A DNA stretch of 64,000 bases from Zeugodacus cucurbitae (GCF_028554725.1 NC_071670.1:1178001-1242000), one strand, 5' to 3'; numbered from the stretch's first letter, positions 46,391-59,330 are shown. The notes: generated from the sequence alone by a model not told the origin. Made by a program: numbers and translations.

Positions 46391-48894
46391 AGAAAAAATA
46401 CTTAAGTTGAAATTTTCCAAGATTTGTTTAATGTTATAGCTTTGCTAATCCAAAAATTAAGTAAACTTTCATGAAGTATTATTGAGGAAATTGCACCAAT
46501 AAAAATTTCTTACGAGAGCTTTCACCTAATTTTTTTTGTTAGATAACGTTAAAACCATAAAAATCAATTAGATAATAACAATTTATGTTCCATTATTTTA
46601 TAGAGCTAAAATAACACTCACAACTGAAAGCTGTGCGAGAAAGCCTTCTTAATTTTCATGGAATGAGTAGAAAGTAAATAAGTGCAATTGTATTAAAACC
46701 GATGTGAGTTTTTGGTGAAAGCTTTTCTATAAAGCTTTAATTAGATGAGCTAAAATATATAATAATAAGAAGATAATTATTATAAATTTATCTATCTTAA
46801 AAAAGAGTATGAGCTTTCATGGAAAAAATTGCATCCTCGAAAGCTTTCTAAGCTATCGAATTCAGCAAAACTGAAGAATTAGCTTTCTGAAAGCTTTCAA
46901 TGTGAACAATTTGCAGTGAATCTATGTCTTCCTAAGTGAAAGCTCTATGCGCAACAAACTTTCTCTGAATGAAATTCATCAAATGATTTCGATGTGTGAG
47001 GCTTTTTCCTGCTGACTGCTTTTGCCTCGCGGGCAACCTCAAAATCATCGCACCAAATGTTAATTAAATTCTAACAAACGCGAAAGAGTAATTTTCTAAC
47101 ACATCGCTCACATGCCGCACATCCTCTATGGGTGGGTGTGAGGTTGTGTGTGTCGGTATACGCCCCTATCCTGCCCTTTGTGTGCACCGTTAACCAACAT
47201 AACTCGACAAGTTGTATGTTATTGTCGTTGTTGTTGTTGTTGCTGCTGCTATAGTTGTTGTTGTTGGCGTGCAGGTAAGTTCAAGTGCAATGGCGGCACA
47301 ATACGCGCGTACTATATGCCTCGCATTTAATAGCAAGTGTAATTACAGTTATGCGCATGTAAACACAAATGCACATATATACAAATATATATAACGGTAT
47401 TTATCTGTGTGTGCATGTTTGTATGTGCTTTGCTGCGCTTCTGCGCCATTTAAACGTCGACACGCTGGGCTATTATGAAGATTTAGTGGATGCTGATGTT
47501 ATTGCTATTGTTGTTGTGGTTGTTGTTGTTGCTGTATTGCTACAGTGTTTGTTTATTTTATACTTTCTGCACTTGGCAAATGATATTATTGTTACAAGGT
47601 TCGGGCGTAAATTAAAAGGTACTTCAGTATGAGCCTCTTCTCTTGTGGCATAAGTGTTGGCTGCCAACAACAAAAACATAAGAAACAGCAACAACAACAG
47701 CTACTGTAGCAGCAACAGCAGCTAAGGTGAAACATGAAAACACATTTGTCTGAGTGTGTGTGTTTGTGAGCGCGCCGCTACAACAATTAGACAAGCACAA
47801 GAGTCGACAGGAGCAAACGTGGCCTTGGCCATCTACAACGGAGATTTGCCGAAAAGTGTTTTGGCTGTCAACACCTTCCGCTTGCTTGTCTTCTTACACA
47901 CATACACTCACACCTATGGATTAGTGCCAGCACAAACACACACTCACATATTTTACTTAACACCCTGCTTCTCCCTTCTTCTTCATCTTTGACCTCCGCG
48001 TCGCTCATTAGTTGTTGAGAAAGCACAAAATAAAATATATTCGCCGTGTTCGCAATAAAGCGTGGAAACATAAAATATTGCATATTTTAAGGCGCACCAA
48101 GCACCGTGCGCTGGCAGCGTGGTGGCAGCTTGCTTTGAAGTTGCCACAGCCACTTGCTGACTCAAGCAGTGAAATGTGGCAGAGTGGCAATAAAGTTAGT
48201 GTGAAATTAAAGCAGCATTTGAGGAGCTTTGAAATGCTTTTAGAAGCATATAATCAGGCGCTAATGCAAGCGAAATCCGTGTGCGCGAAGTCGTGCTAGT
48301 TGACATAAAACAAAAATGTCTGTGACAATCAATGCGTGATGTGAATTATGCTCGTGCGACGTGATGAATTTCGGTTTCGGCGAAGGAGTTGTGTGGGTCA
48401 GAGGTTTCGAGTGACAGCTAGAGAGGTTATAAAATTGCTATGGGTTAACATTTTTCATGCATTTTTATGGATTGATTTAACTCTTTAAGGTTTTTAATAT
48501 TTATTTTTATGAAGCTAGCAAAGCACAGATGTGAACATAAGAAACTAGATTTCTTCCAATAGTAGCTGATAAAAAGCTCAGATTTGAAGAGGACGACAGA
48601 AGATAATCTTAAGTTTACTCAGAGTACATCTATAATCTGATTTTAGGACCGCTTTGAGAGAGGGTTTCACTTTGTGTGAGCTCTGGAGAAAGAGAGCCAT
48701 TTACTAGAGACTCAAGAGAGCTTCGATTGAAAGGAAAAATTAGCTTGTTTCAGATTTGAACAATTCTTTCAATATGAAATCTGTGGTTGTATGAAAACTG
48801 GAGACCCTAGAGAACTATCTTTCATGGAATGACCTTACCAAAATGGTATTCGAAAACTAGCGAGAATATGCGGCCACTAACGCGATGAATATTA
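46391..48894. other. Gene-poor region, no gene recognised
   Basis: TTG/GTT runs lie at 47221-47270, 47508-47535 and CAA/CAG runs at 47665-47725. No conserved frame; the 95-codon frame at 48012-48299 + has no recognisable motif. Confidence 0.45.
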
Positions 48895-49215
48895 GATGAC
48901 AGGCACTTCATAGGAACTTAGTTCGTTGCCTGAGCGGGGAGTACCGAAAAAGATGACACCATGAACTTTATGAGATCTATGCCGACATGGATATAGTAAG
49001 CGCATAGAAATCGAAAACGAATGGTTGAGACATGTCGTACGTATGGAAGACGAATGGCGCTCATGCATCCAATGGAAGGCTCAAGTGGGTATGGGCCTGT
49101 CTGCTCTTGGGATATTCAACTGGCGTGACATTGCAAAAGATAGAGGTAACTGGCGCAGATTTTTGTTATCGGCTCTGCCCAAACCAAGGTTGTAATGCAA
49201 AGAAGAATAACTCTT
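48895..49215 (+). pseudogene. Non-LTR retrotransposon 3' fragment, copy 3
   Basis: Same family as copies 1 and 2: GGGGAGTACCGAAAAAGATG, CATGAACTTTATGAGATCTA (HELYEIY), GAGACATGTCGTACGTATGG (RHVVRM), CCAATGGAAGGCTCAAG (QWKAQ), then text reading WRDIAKDRGNWRRFLLSALP before a GTAATGCAAAGAAGAATAA tail, the 3' end of the element. Frameshifts separate the blocks. Confidence 0.75.
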
Positions 49216-51080
49216 AGCAGCGGGTGAGTCTCAATATTCTTTCAACTTAACTGTTTATGCAGGGTTGTACTTTTGGATGAGCCAGTCAGTTTCTAAGGTT
49301 TATGAATTTTATGAACTTTTGGAACGCTTTGAACCGACTTGAAGTTTGCTGCGTTCGCTTAAACCTGTGAGGACCTTTACCTTCATATACGGCTTCTCAC
49401 CTTCTCTATATCTATCTATTCGCCATGGCTATGGTCTCAATTTAATAAATTTGGTATCTCACCTTCTCTTCAACCAAGCTTTCAACAAGTAAACTTTTGT
49501 TGTTGCCACCAAATTAAATACCACTTTTATGCTTATGCAAATTAGAGAGAGGAGAGTATGTGTGTGTGGAAAAGTATTTAAAATAAGTGAAATTTTACTA
49601 TCGCCAGCGGCAACGACGGCTTCACATTCCGCTGCGCCGCCAAATGCTGGTGCAAAGTGAAAAATGCGATTAGACACTGAGTATGACCTCCACTTAAAAT
49701 GCACGCACTCATCGAAAAACTGCTGGTAGAAATAAGCCACAAAAAATAAAAAACTCAACTGCAACAGCAACAATAACAACAACAGTTGCTACGAAATGCA
49801 ATAGTTTTAGGTTAGAGAGAGGGAGAGTGTGAGCGCGTTTGCATAAAAATAACTGTCAGGTGAATTAGTAGAGCGGTAAACGGTACTATGTGTTTAGTGG
49901 AAAGCGCACACGATGAGCGTTATGTATGCATGTGTTAGTGTCTCGACAAAAAATGGTGCTGAATTTTTGCGCAAAGCCATTAAAAGCGAATAAAATTTTA
50001 GTTAACCGAAAATGTAAGTGAAAATGAAAATCTAGCCAAAAGCGAAGAAATTGAAAAGGAAAATCAAAAAAAAGTAACGTATTGAAAGTAAGTAGCTGTA
50101 AAAGTGTATGTGTGTGTGTTGAGGCGAAATGTTAGAATTTAATTACAGTTGCCATATAAATGCATATGCGAGTGTATGTGTGAATAAACCGTTATGGGCG
50201 TTGCATGCAAATATGTGAGAGACACTCATACACACACACTCGCTGAGCTGCATTTTTAGCTAAAAAGTAACTAAACTGAAGTGGCTTATAAAGTTGTGCA
50301 ACTGCAGTAATTTTCGCTAAACAAGTCCAAAGCGTGCTGTAGTTAGCGACTGACTGGGGAGGGAAAGAGGCAAATAGAAGCGACGTAGATTTTCAGAGTA
50401 CTACAGCTGGAGTATCTCTACAACCTGGTTGTGCGTGTGTGTGTGAATTGGCTTAAGGCAAAGCTTTGTAGCAATGCAAAGATCGTTCCTGGCGAAATGC
50501 AATCCGTTATCAGTAGCGAGAGATGGAACTCAAAGCAGATAATAAATGAAATAAAATGTAAAACACAAAAAACAAAAAAAGAAATGCTAGAAAAATATTG
50601 CAAACAGCGAAAACTAATTACGCAGATTTCCATCAACACGAGAGATATATTTGTTAGAGCGCCAGCAGCAAGCATGAAAGCGGTGAAGGAAAAATATCAG
50701 AGAACCCACACAGGTTGGCTTAAAATGAATCCAATTTCTGATTCTTAAGGGAACAAAGTTAAGCACTCGCTTAAAGACGTCTCCAAGACCTCTGGGGCTG
50801 TGAAGACAAAGGTATGAAGTAAGGGGAGAATGTACGAACAGTAATGCTAGTCCTCGAAGACCTGTGATGGGTACTGTGGGAACCGCAAGTAATACTGATA
50901 ACCAAGCAAACCTGAATGCATTTGCTTTAAAACCACAAGTGCAAGAGAGTCTAGTTAAAATCATGAGACTGCGCTCTTTCAGAAGTAGCCCTTGTCCTTG
51001 AGCCAAATGGAATATATTATTGCTTGTTTGAAAAACCGCATCAGCGCTCGTGGGAAGAAATGTGTCGGAGCAGTCAAGAG
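49216..51080. other. Gene-poor region, no gene recognised
   Basis: Simple repeats (TGTGTG near 50108-50120, CAACAACAA near 49763-49785) and short frames without motifs. Confidence 0.45.
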
Positions 51081-51084
51081 ACTA

Positions 51085-51225
51085 CTGTGGCTGCTGTTGT
51101 TGTAGCTGCAGAAAATATTTCACAATTGATACGTATACATGCTGCTGGGTCGACAAAGCTGGGCCAGACCCAGGCCCATTTTGGTTAAGTTGAACTGACT
51201 GTCATCGGGGAACTATGATCGGATG
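51085..51225. repeat. Probable interspersed-repeat end
   Basis: TGTTGTTGTAGCTGCAGAAA at 51092 followed about 115 bp later by CTGTCATCGGGGAAC, with CCAGACCCAGGCCCATTTTGG in between, resembles a common fruit-fly repeat whose ends I recall as TGTTGTTGTAGC and CTGTCGTGGGAAC. Recognition is from memory and the copy is decayed. Confidence 0.3.
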
Positions 51226-52857
51226 TATGGTGTACAATGTGGATGATAAAATTATGATTTCCGATCGTACAAATCCATCGATATGGAAGCCCTTTGGTCC
51301 CTATGTGAACTCAATGCACTCAACTGAAGGCACTTACAGCCATAATGAGTAGCGGATAGAGTCCATGTGCTTCTGCGACAAATTTTTCTTACGAGATCTT
51401 GTTGAAATCCAATTATTTCATTGTCTGCGCCGAGTATGGAATTCAGTCCATTCATTAATACAGTCTACCACAAGTTTGAAAACTATATTTAAAGCCACAG
51501 TGGGTGGGGCTTGCAATTTCTGTGATAATTCTCTAAAATTTGAATCTACTCAGTGAGTTTAGAGCTGGTATTAATGACTGTACCGACCATTGATCCGATC
51601 CGAGGTGCCTCACATCAAGATTACAGATGGCTGCAGTGTGATTCAATATCGAAAAAACTAATCCAACCCTATATTAATGCTTTACCTCCATGAAAGGTAA
51701 AAACACTTGCAGGTAAGAATACTTAATTCTAAAGGCACTAAACCTTCCTTATTTCCTCTTTTTACAACAAATAAGTAACGATTTTTTACTGAGAGTAATT
51801 AAAAAAATAATATTTCCATAAATTAGAGTAACAAAGTGGAAATGTTTCGCCGCCATTTAATGGAAGGAACTAGTGTAATTGAAGTCGTAAAATGGAAAAA
51901 CATAAAAATGCACGCAAAAGGACATGAATAAAATATTTAAATGAATTGCAATGAAGCGCGACGGACGGTTGAAGTCCAGTTGATGGAGCGCTGGCGAGAG
52001 CGCGTGGACAGTAGGTGCATGTTGGCGGACCCACAAGGGGTTGGCACAGCTGTCAATAGAGCGAAAGGTTAGACAATTAAATGAAAGAGCAACGAAAAAA
52101 AAATAAAGTAAAATATAAAATTTATTGAAGTAAAGCAGCGTGCAGCAAGGTCAAGAGAATACGCGTTTTTTTCTTTTTTACTGAAGGTGAGCTTGCGGAC
52201 CGAGCAACAGCAGACGCCTTAGGGTGCAATTAACTTAATTTTTTTCTTATTTAGGGTGTAGTTGTATACATACACTGCGACTTTATTAGTCCAAGTGGGT
52301 TTTAGAAATGGAAAAATTACGACTCTCGTTGAGGTATTCAAATAGCATACACTTAATTAAGAGTTAAATTATTTTGGGTAGGCAGTTTTTAATGCGCTTT
52401 GCATATCTTTTTTTTTTACGGAAGTAGACTGAGAGGCTATTGAGGCGAGTTAAATGGGGCTTAAAGTTTGAAGAAATGTTGCGGGATGCAGCAGGAGTTC
52501 CATGTGGTATTTTAGATTGATCGCAAAATTTTTACATTCCAAAAAAAACAATTCCTGAAATTCCTGGTGATAACGTGCTTCGTTATTGTGAGTTAAAAAT
52601 TACTTCGAAAATATCTTCGAACGTTCCGAAGTTATTATTCTCGGGTCTCCACGGATCTCAGCGTTTAGAGAGACAACTGGAAAGCTTTTGATTGTGTCTG
52701 CGATTACCTCAAAAGCTCTTCGGATCGTCTGAAAGCTATTAAGCTCTGGTCTTCATGGATCTTAACGCTTCGAGAGACCACAGGAAACAATGAAAGCTTT
52801 TGACTAAGCAAAAACCTATTTGAGAGAAGCCACGTAGAAAGATTCCTTGACATACTA
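51226..52857. other. Gene-poor region, no gene recognised
   Basis: No supported feature. A polyT and purine-rich tract lies near 52409-52418. Confidence 0.45.
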
Positions 52858-53783
52858 ACGGGTGATTTTTTTGAGGTTAGGATTTTCATGCATTAGTATT
52901 TGACAGATCACGTGGGATTTCAGACATGGTGTCAAAGAGAAAGATGCTCAGTATGCTTTGACATTTCATCATGAATAGACTTACTAACGAGCAACGCTTG
53001 CAAATCATTGAATTTTATTACCAAAATCAGTGTTCGGTTCGAAATGTGTTTATCGACAAATTTTGTTCAGCGATGAGGCTCATTTCTGGTTGAATGGCTA
53101 CGTAAATAAGCAAAATTGCCGCATTTGGGGTGAAGAGCAACCAGAAGCCGTTCAAGAACTGCCCATGCATCCCGAAAAATGCACTGTTTGGTGTGGTTTG
53201 TACGCTGGTGGAATCATTGGACCGTATTTTTTCAAAGATGCTGTTGGACGCAACGTTACGGCGAATGGCGATCGCTATCGTTCGATGCTAACAAACTTTT
53301 TGTTGCCAAAAATGGAAGAACTGAACTTGGTTGACATGTGGTTTCAACAAGATGGCGCTACATGCCACACAGCTCGCGATTCTATGGCCATTTTGAGGGA
53401 AAACTTCGGAGAACAATTCATCTCAAGAAATGGACCCGTAAGTTGGCCACCAAGATCATGCGATTTAACGCCTTTAGACTATTTTTTGTGGGGCTACGTC
53501 AAGTCTAAAGTCTACAGAAATAAGCCAGCAACTATTCCAGCTTTGGAAGACAACATTTCCGAAGAAATTCGGGCTATTCCGGCCGAAATGCTCGAAAAAG
53601 TTGCCCAAAATTGGACTTTCCGAATGGACCACCTAAGACGCAGCCGCGGTCAACATTTAAATGAAATTATCTTCAAAAAGTAAATGTCATGAACCAATCT
53701 AACGTTTCAAATAAAGAACCGATGAACGATTTTATGCGTTTTTTTTTTAAAAAAAGTTATCAAGCTCTTAAAAAATCACCCTT
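52858..53783 (+). mobile_element. Mariner (DD41D, rosa-type), internally deleted
   Basis: A 926-bp element with a TA at each flank. Left end ACGGGTGATTTTTTTGAG, right end inverted AAGGGTGATTTTTTAAGAG. It keeps the first 27 codons of the transposase and the whole catalytic half, but roughly 130 codons between them are missing. Full-length relatives are about 1.3 kb. Catalytic spacing puts it in the DD41D group named after the element from Ceratitis rosa. Confidence 0.88.
52971..53683 (+). pseudogene. Mariner transposase with internal deletion
   Basis: The start ATG at 52971 begins MNRLTNEQRLQIIEFYYQNQ, the first DNA-binding helices. Near 53051 the text jumps, out of frame, to RQILFSDEAHFWLNG (first catalytic Asp). 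The frame then stays open to the stop at 53683: WFQQDGATCHTA (second Asp) and RSCDLTPLDYFLWG (third Asp), with exactly 41 residues between Asp 2 and Asp 3, ending RRSRGQHLNEIIFKK. The second half of the DNA-binding domain is lost and the two parts are out of frame, so it should be inactive, though the catalytic half of about 210 codons has no stop. Confidence 0.9.
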
Positions 53784-55429
53784 TAGTCTTCAATTTTCTT
53801 TTTTCGTAGTCTCCCTAAGTTATGTTGAAACCCATGCAGTAATCTACATGTGCTTTGACGCGCTCCACTTTCTACTGAAATCCCTGAATTTTGGAGACAA
53901 TTGTCTCTCCATGTTTTTTATGATTTTTAATTTTTATTTTTATAGCTATAGCATGCATTGCAAATACATGAATTCACGCTAAATCGATGGCACAGTTGGC
54001 GTCCCAGAGTTGCGTCCCCTTGGAGATGAGAACATCAAAGGCGTGAGCTTCGCTGATGACAACAGATGTTGCCGAGCTTAGCGCCCGACACAGTGAAGTG
54101 ACATAGTCCAGCAGTGACACCAAAAAAAAAAACAAAAACCAAAACAGTTAAGCATTAAAAACAAACGACAAAGCGATAACAACAACAGCAACAGCAACAG
54201 CTAGAACAGAGCAAAGTTCAGCAGTTTACCAATGTTCTATTCACAATAATCGCTGCAGTTCAATATGTTTACATTTTCACTGCAATTGCAATTGCCGTTG
54301 GATGCAAGTGGGTGCCAACAACAACTATAATATTAAGCACAACAGGCAACAACAACAAAATAATAAAAAAATGTGCGCACAACAATTTAATTTCATCATA
54401 GCTTGTCCTGGATTTTAAAGCCGCCGCAGTCGACGTCGACGCTGACGTTGCCAACGACGGCGCCGGTCGTGCGTACGGATGTGTGTGTGCGCGTGTTATT
54501 GTTACTCATTCGCCGTGCGTGACTCGCCAAACTGCAGCAACTAAAGTTTTGGGATAAAAGAGAATTGGCTTCGCCCCTTGCCATAAAATGCAATAAAATT
54601 AAATAAATAAAGAAAAGAAAAAAAAAACAACAACAACACGCGTCCAAGTAAAACTATTTCTTTACCAACAACTACCAGCTGCTTTCGCCGTTTACTCGCC
54701 GCTTGCTTATTGAAAACATTCCCACAACTCCAACAGGCCCACTTCTACCGCACCGCACCACTCCGCCACCACCGTCGACTCTTCACTGCAGCTCGTTATC
54801 AGTCTTGTATTGCCTTCAATCTTCGCCTATCCGCACATTGATTGCATTCGCTCCATTTATTTTGTATTGCGCTCTGCTTCCTTTTGCCGCTTGCTGTTGC
54901 TGCTGCTTCTTCTGCTACATCATCTTTTTAATCCCATGGAGTACGGCGCGTGGGTGCGATGCCGTCCTGTTGGAATTTTTTCACTTTAGTGAAAATAAGA
55001 AAGTAGTAAACAAAGCAAAGCCAAGTAAAGCGTAGCAAAAGTAAATGGGAAAGCGGCACAAAGGCAGCAGCAACAAAGTGTGGCATGGCGAAAGTTGTGC
55101 GAAGAAAATGGCGAAAAATTGCCGGCAAAGTGAAGTTGGATTCTCCATTTTGTTTGGCTTTATTGCCGGCGTAGCGTTTCTTTTTGTTTTCTTAACGTTT
55201 CTTTCTCGAGCACTTTTCTTATTCTAATCTAGTTTGTTTAGTGCTGACGCGCTAGCTTCTACTTGAGCACAGTGTTGCATTTGGGATCTTAAAAGTTGAA
55301 AATAGTGCCAGCTTGAGGTTCTAAAGGTTCATTATAAGCAGAACGGGTACTTATAGTGGAAAACATGGAGCTAGACCGGGAACGGAGAGTCTGCTGATTT
55401 TAACTGGAGTTTTAGAAACCTCCTCAGAA
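53784..55429. other. Gene-poor region, no gene recognised
   Basis: A decayed reverse-transcriptase scrap may lie at 53985-54110 (listed separately). CAACAACAGCAACAGCAACAG at 54179-54200 and other opa-type runs follow. No conserved frame. Confidence 0.45.
53985..54110 (+). pseudogene. Possible non-LTR reverse transcriptase scrap
   Basis: One frame reads ENIKGVSFADDN (54028-54063), like the catalytic F/YADD box of non-LTR reverse transcriptases, and after a one-base shift TDVAELSARHSEV, like the helix after it. It is short and broken. Confidence 0.35.
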
Positions 55430-56060
55430 GAGATTCCTACACCTTCGGAGCCTTCGGTCCTACGTCCAACAAAACAATTTCCTACAAGTTCTTTAAGATA
55501 TCTGAAAGAGGGGAGGTGATTATGGAGGTGGCTTAAGTTACTTCAAACCCATTATTTTTTTTTGCGATTCGGCGCCACCGATCTTACGTGGATCAAAAAA
55601 AGTTCCTTCGGGTTCTTTAAGAAAGCTTAAATAAGGGAATACATTGTGTTGGTGGCTTAAGTTTCTACGAATCCTTTATTTTATTTGGAATTCAGTGCCT
55701 CCGGTCCTACGTCCAACAAAATAAATTCTTTAAGATGGCTAGAAGAGGGGAGGAGGTTGTGGAGGTGGCTTAAGTTTCTGCGAATCCATTCTTGAATTTG
55801 GGATTCGGCGCCTGCGATCCTACGTCGAATAAATTAAGTTCCTTCAACTTCTTTCAGATAGCTCAAATAGGGGTGATGGTTGTGGAGGTGACCTAGGTTT
55901 CTTCGCATGCATTCTTTTTTTGGTATTCGAAGCCTCTGATCCACCGTCCAATAAAACTAGTTCCTTCAACATCTTTATGATAGCTGGAAGATGGGAGAAT
56001 ATTGCGGAGATGGCTTAAGTTTCTTCAAATCCATTCTTTTACTTGGGTTTCGCAAATTTT
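55430..56060. repeat. Diverged ~120-bp tandem array, five units
   Basis: CGGTCCTACGTCCAACAAAA-like text recurs at about 55458, 55582, 55705, 55818 and 55939 (spacing 113-124). Each unit continues with AGTTCTTTAAGAT-GCT, GAGGGGAGG, GTGGAGGTGGCTTAAGTTTCT and CATTCTTT-TTTGGGATTCGGCGCC. Non-coding. Confidence 0.85.
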
Positions 56061-59000
56061 CTTTGTCCTAATTTCATGTAGAACATCCCACTGTGCGCCT
56101 TGTGTCTTTTTTCGCCACAATTAAGGTTTGCATTACTCTGTTTTCGGCGTCTTCTATTGTTTTTTGCTGTTGCTGTTCTCATTTTTTGTAGGCAACATTT
56201 TTAGTCTCATTACTGCTGAGCGAATTAAAAGAAATTAATTACCATGCGTGTGGATGTGTCTGTGTCCATGTGTGAGTGTGTTCCGTACACACATGTATGC
56301 ACTTCAATTGCTCATAAGAATAAACTTGTTAGCGCACATGCACGACTTTTGTTTACAATTATTTAGTATTTTGTTTTTGGCACATACACACACATACATC
56401 TACAAAAGCAAAATGACTCTCGCTTATTTTTTAACCGTTATTTGCGCTATGCGAAGCTAGCAAGGAAATTTACGCGCGTGTGCCCTCGAGTGTCACCAGC
56501 AAGCGTAGCTCGCGAGCCAAACAAACAAAAAAACCAACAACAGCAACAATAACAACAACAAGTATGAAAAATACAAATGCGTGAATTAATTTCGAGTTAA
56601 AAAGTGTCGGTTGGAAAAAGTTTGCAGGGAAAATTTGAAATTGAAAGGGAAATTACATTGATTAAACGAGTGAGAGAAATTTTTTCAAAGTTAAACTCAT
56701 TTTCCTGCGCGTTAATTTAAACGGAAGCGTTTTGGGGAACAAATTTAATATACAGAAGTTATACGTTGAGGTTATAATGAACGCTGGCTTCCTTGTGGCA
56801 GCCAAGGGAGGTTCAAATTGCTTTCATCTACACTGTGGCGAGCTTCGATTAAGCGTAGGAAGAGTTAAGCATTTCCTGACCAGGTTTTCCAGGTTCTACA
56901 CCTTTCACGTTTGCACCGAACCCGGCGCGGCTCTGATAAATGGACTTATGAGCTGAGTTTTTTAGTGTAACTTCTTAAGGTACCAATATATTCAGCGGGA
57001 TTCTTTTATAGATTAATAATCCCAGTGTCTTTGAGACATCAAAAGAATTTATATTAAATTTTCAGAACCGATCTTATGTATTTTTAGGGATTATAGAATC
57101 CAATATGTGTATCTTCACCCCCAAATATGATTATGTCCATAGGGTTCCTTATAGCTTTTGGCATTCTATTATTGTTATAGTTTTCAGAAATGCTGAACTG
57201 CTGATGAAATCCGGTTCCCTTCTGGACACGTAAGTCCGACTTTGTGAAACGGTTTCTTTTCCTATCTTTCTTAAAAATGAGAAACAATCCAAAGGATAGC
57301 GGAGAAAATCACCTCCTAATAGGTGATAGGCCCAATAGTTCTTGGGCATTCTGGATGTCGAAGAAAGAAAAGCTTTTCCAGCAAAATTTCTGTTCTTTGT
57401 AGAGGATTTGAGAGCCTGTCTAAAAGACCTCTATCTGAGTTACTCTACTTAAAGGAATAGTCTGACATTTTATCTGTGTCCAGTGTATCCACTAGATTAT
57501 GGTACTTTTTCACCTTTGCTCAGTCTCAGCGGATAGTCATTATTATGGATCCCCCAAATTTCATTTACTATTGCTATCTTCAGAGCTCTTCTAATCTAAT
57601 ACCTTAAATTTCCAAATTTTAGATTCAATTTATAATTTCCCATTGAATTTTCTCACGAGGCTGCTGTTGACTTTTTGATTTAATTTTCCAGTTTCTCATT
57701 TTCATCAAATGAAAACAGATAACAGCTGTGGCGGAGAGTAGGCAGAGCAACGCTAGAGGATACGCAATTAATGGCTACAAATACTGATTAAATAGTAGAG
57801 AAAAGCAATTAACGGCAACAACAACAAATACAAAGCATACTTTTTTAGCCGCAAAAAAACACACACAACAAAAACAAAAAACGAAGCAGAAAATGAGCAA
57901 CAATTAAGAAAAAGCAAAAGCAAAGAAAAAGGAAAATAAAATGAAATAAAACAAAAAAATGGCAACAGAAGTCGAAGTGGAAGTGGAGCAAACATACGCC
58001 TCGTGACACATAGACCAACTTTAAATGAGTTTGTATTGCAGTAATAACAACAAGAATAGCAACAACAACTAGCAAAGGCAACAAAGTAAAGACATTAACA
58101 ATGTATAAGGAGTTCTGGTTTGCTTGTGAGATTGTGTGTGTGTAGTGAGTAAAAACTGTATGTGCTGCAGAAAGAAAAATAATGAGAAGCTAGAAAAATG
58201 ACCGAAGGAAATAAAGTAGTTGGCAAGCGGTAGACGCCGGAGGGGGAGATACGGCTGGTTGGGAGGCGCTACAAACCCAACAACTGCGCTGAGAGCGAAA
58301 ACAATTGAGCTGACAAATAGGCTCACAGATTGGAAACCAAAAGTATTCGATTGAATCGAAACTAAAAATATGCTGGCGGACAGTGGTATAGTGGAGACAG
58401 GATATATATAGACACATCATATTTGAAATATCGACAAAATAAGTGAAGCAATGTAGCAAAGCAAATATAACAAATAACAACAACATTACAACAAAACATG
58501 CTTACCAAAATTTGCAACGCGCTCTCACATTTAGATACATACTTGTACATATATGTATATGTGGATAGAATGGGTGCTTGGTCTCACACTCTTTCTCTCC
58601 CCAGTATTCCCACTGCTGATTGCCACAATAGCAAAATTAATTGCGGCAAGCAATTAAATTGACCAACAGTTGTGGCTGACAGTTTTCACCAAAAACCGTT
58701 CGATAAATAACGGTGGCAAAGGAAAAAAAGAGAGAGGAGAATTTTTTATGTTTATTGCTATTTTCGGCAAATGAAATAAATAATTTACGTGAATTTTAAT
58801 ATTTTCACATTTTTCGGCGTTGAAATGTGCGCTACAATTCACTGAGTATGTGTATGTGAGTGTTGTTTTTATTTGGCGTTTCGTGTTTCAACACCGTTAT
58901 TCGCGCTTCATCTTTTACACGCTGACTTTTGGTCATACAATTGTTGGTGTATGTACTTTTTGCGCGCAATTTTTGGCTATTAAAGTAACTGTACCACAGT

Positions 59001-59330
59001 TATTGACTCGTTTGTAGCAGGTGTGTTGGCATTTTAATTGAGATACAGTGTGTGCGGAAGTTCAAAATATGGCAGAAAAAAAAATATAAAAAAATTTGAA
59101 AATGAAAATATCGAAAATAGAAAGCAGAATTAGAGTTTTGGAATCAAAAATGTGAATAAAAAACATTATAATTAATCATAAAAATATTTTATGACACATG
59201 TTTTAAAAATTAATTGAAAAATATTCAAATTAAAACTACAAAATCTTGAGAAAATAAAATTTCATTTACCAGAAGTCAAGAACTCAGTTAAAATGAAAGA
59301 ATATTTAGAATATAACTAAAAGAAACTAAT
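56061..59330. other. Gene-poor region, no gene recognised
   Basis: (AC)n and CACACATACACA runs near 56380-56400, CAACAACAGCAACAA near 56535, CAACAACAACAA near 57805, and purine-rich AAAGCAAAAGC text at 57840-57960. No conserved frame. Confidence 0.45.

Noticed and set aside
57768..58084. Hydrophobic minus-strand frames resembling transmembrane segments
   Set aside because: Reverse of A/G-rich simple sequence (AAAGCAAAAGC, CAACAAC).
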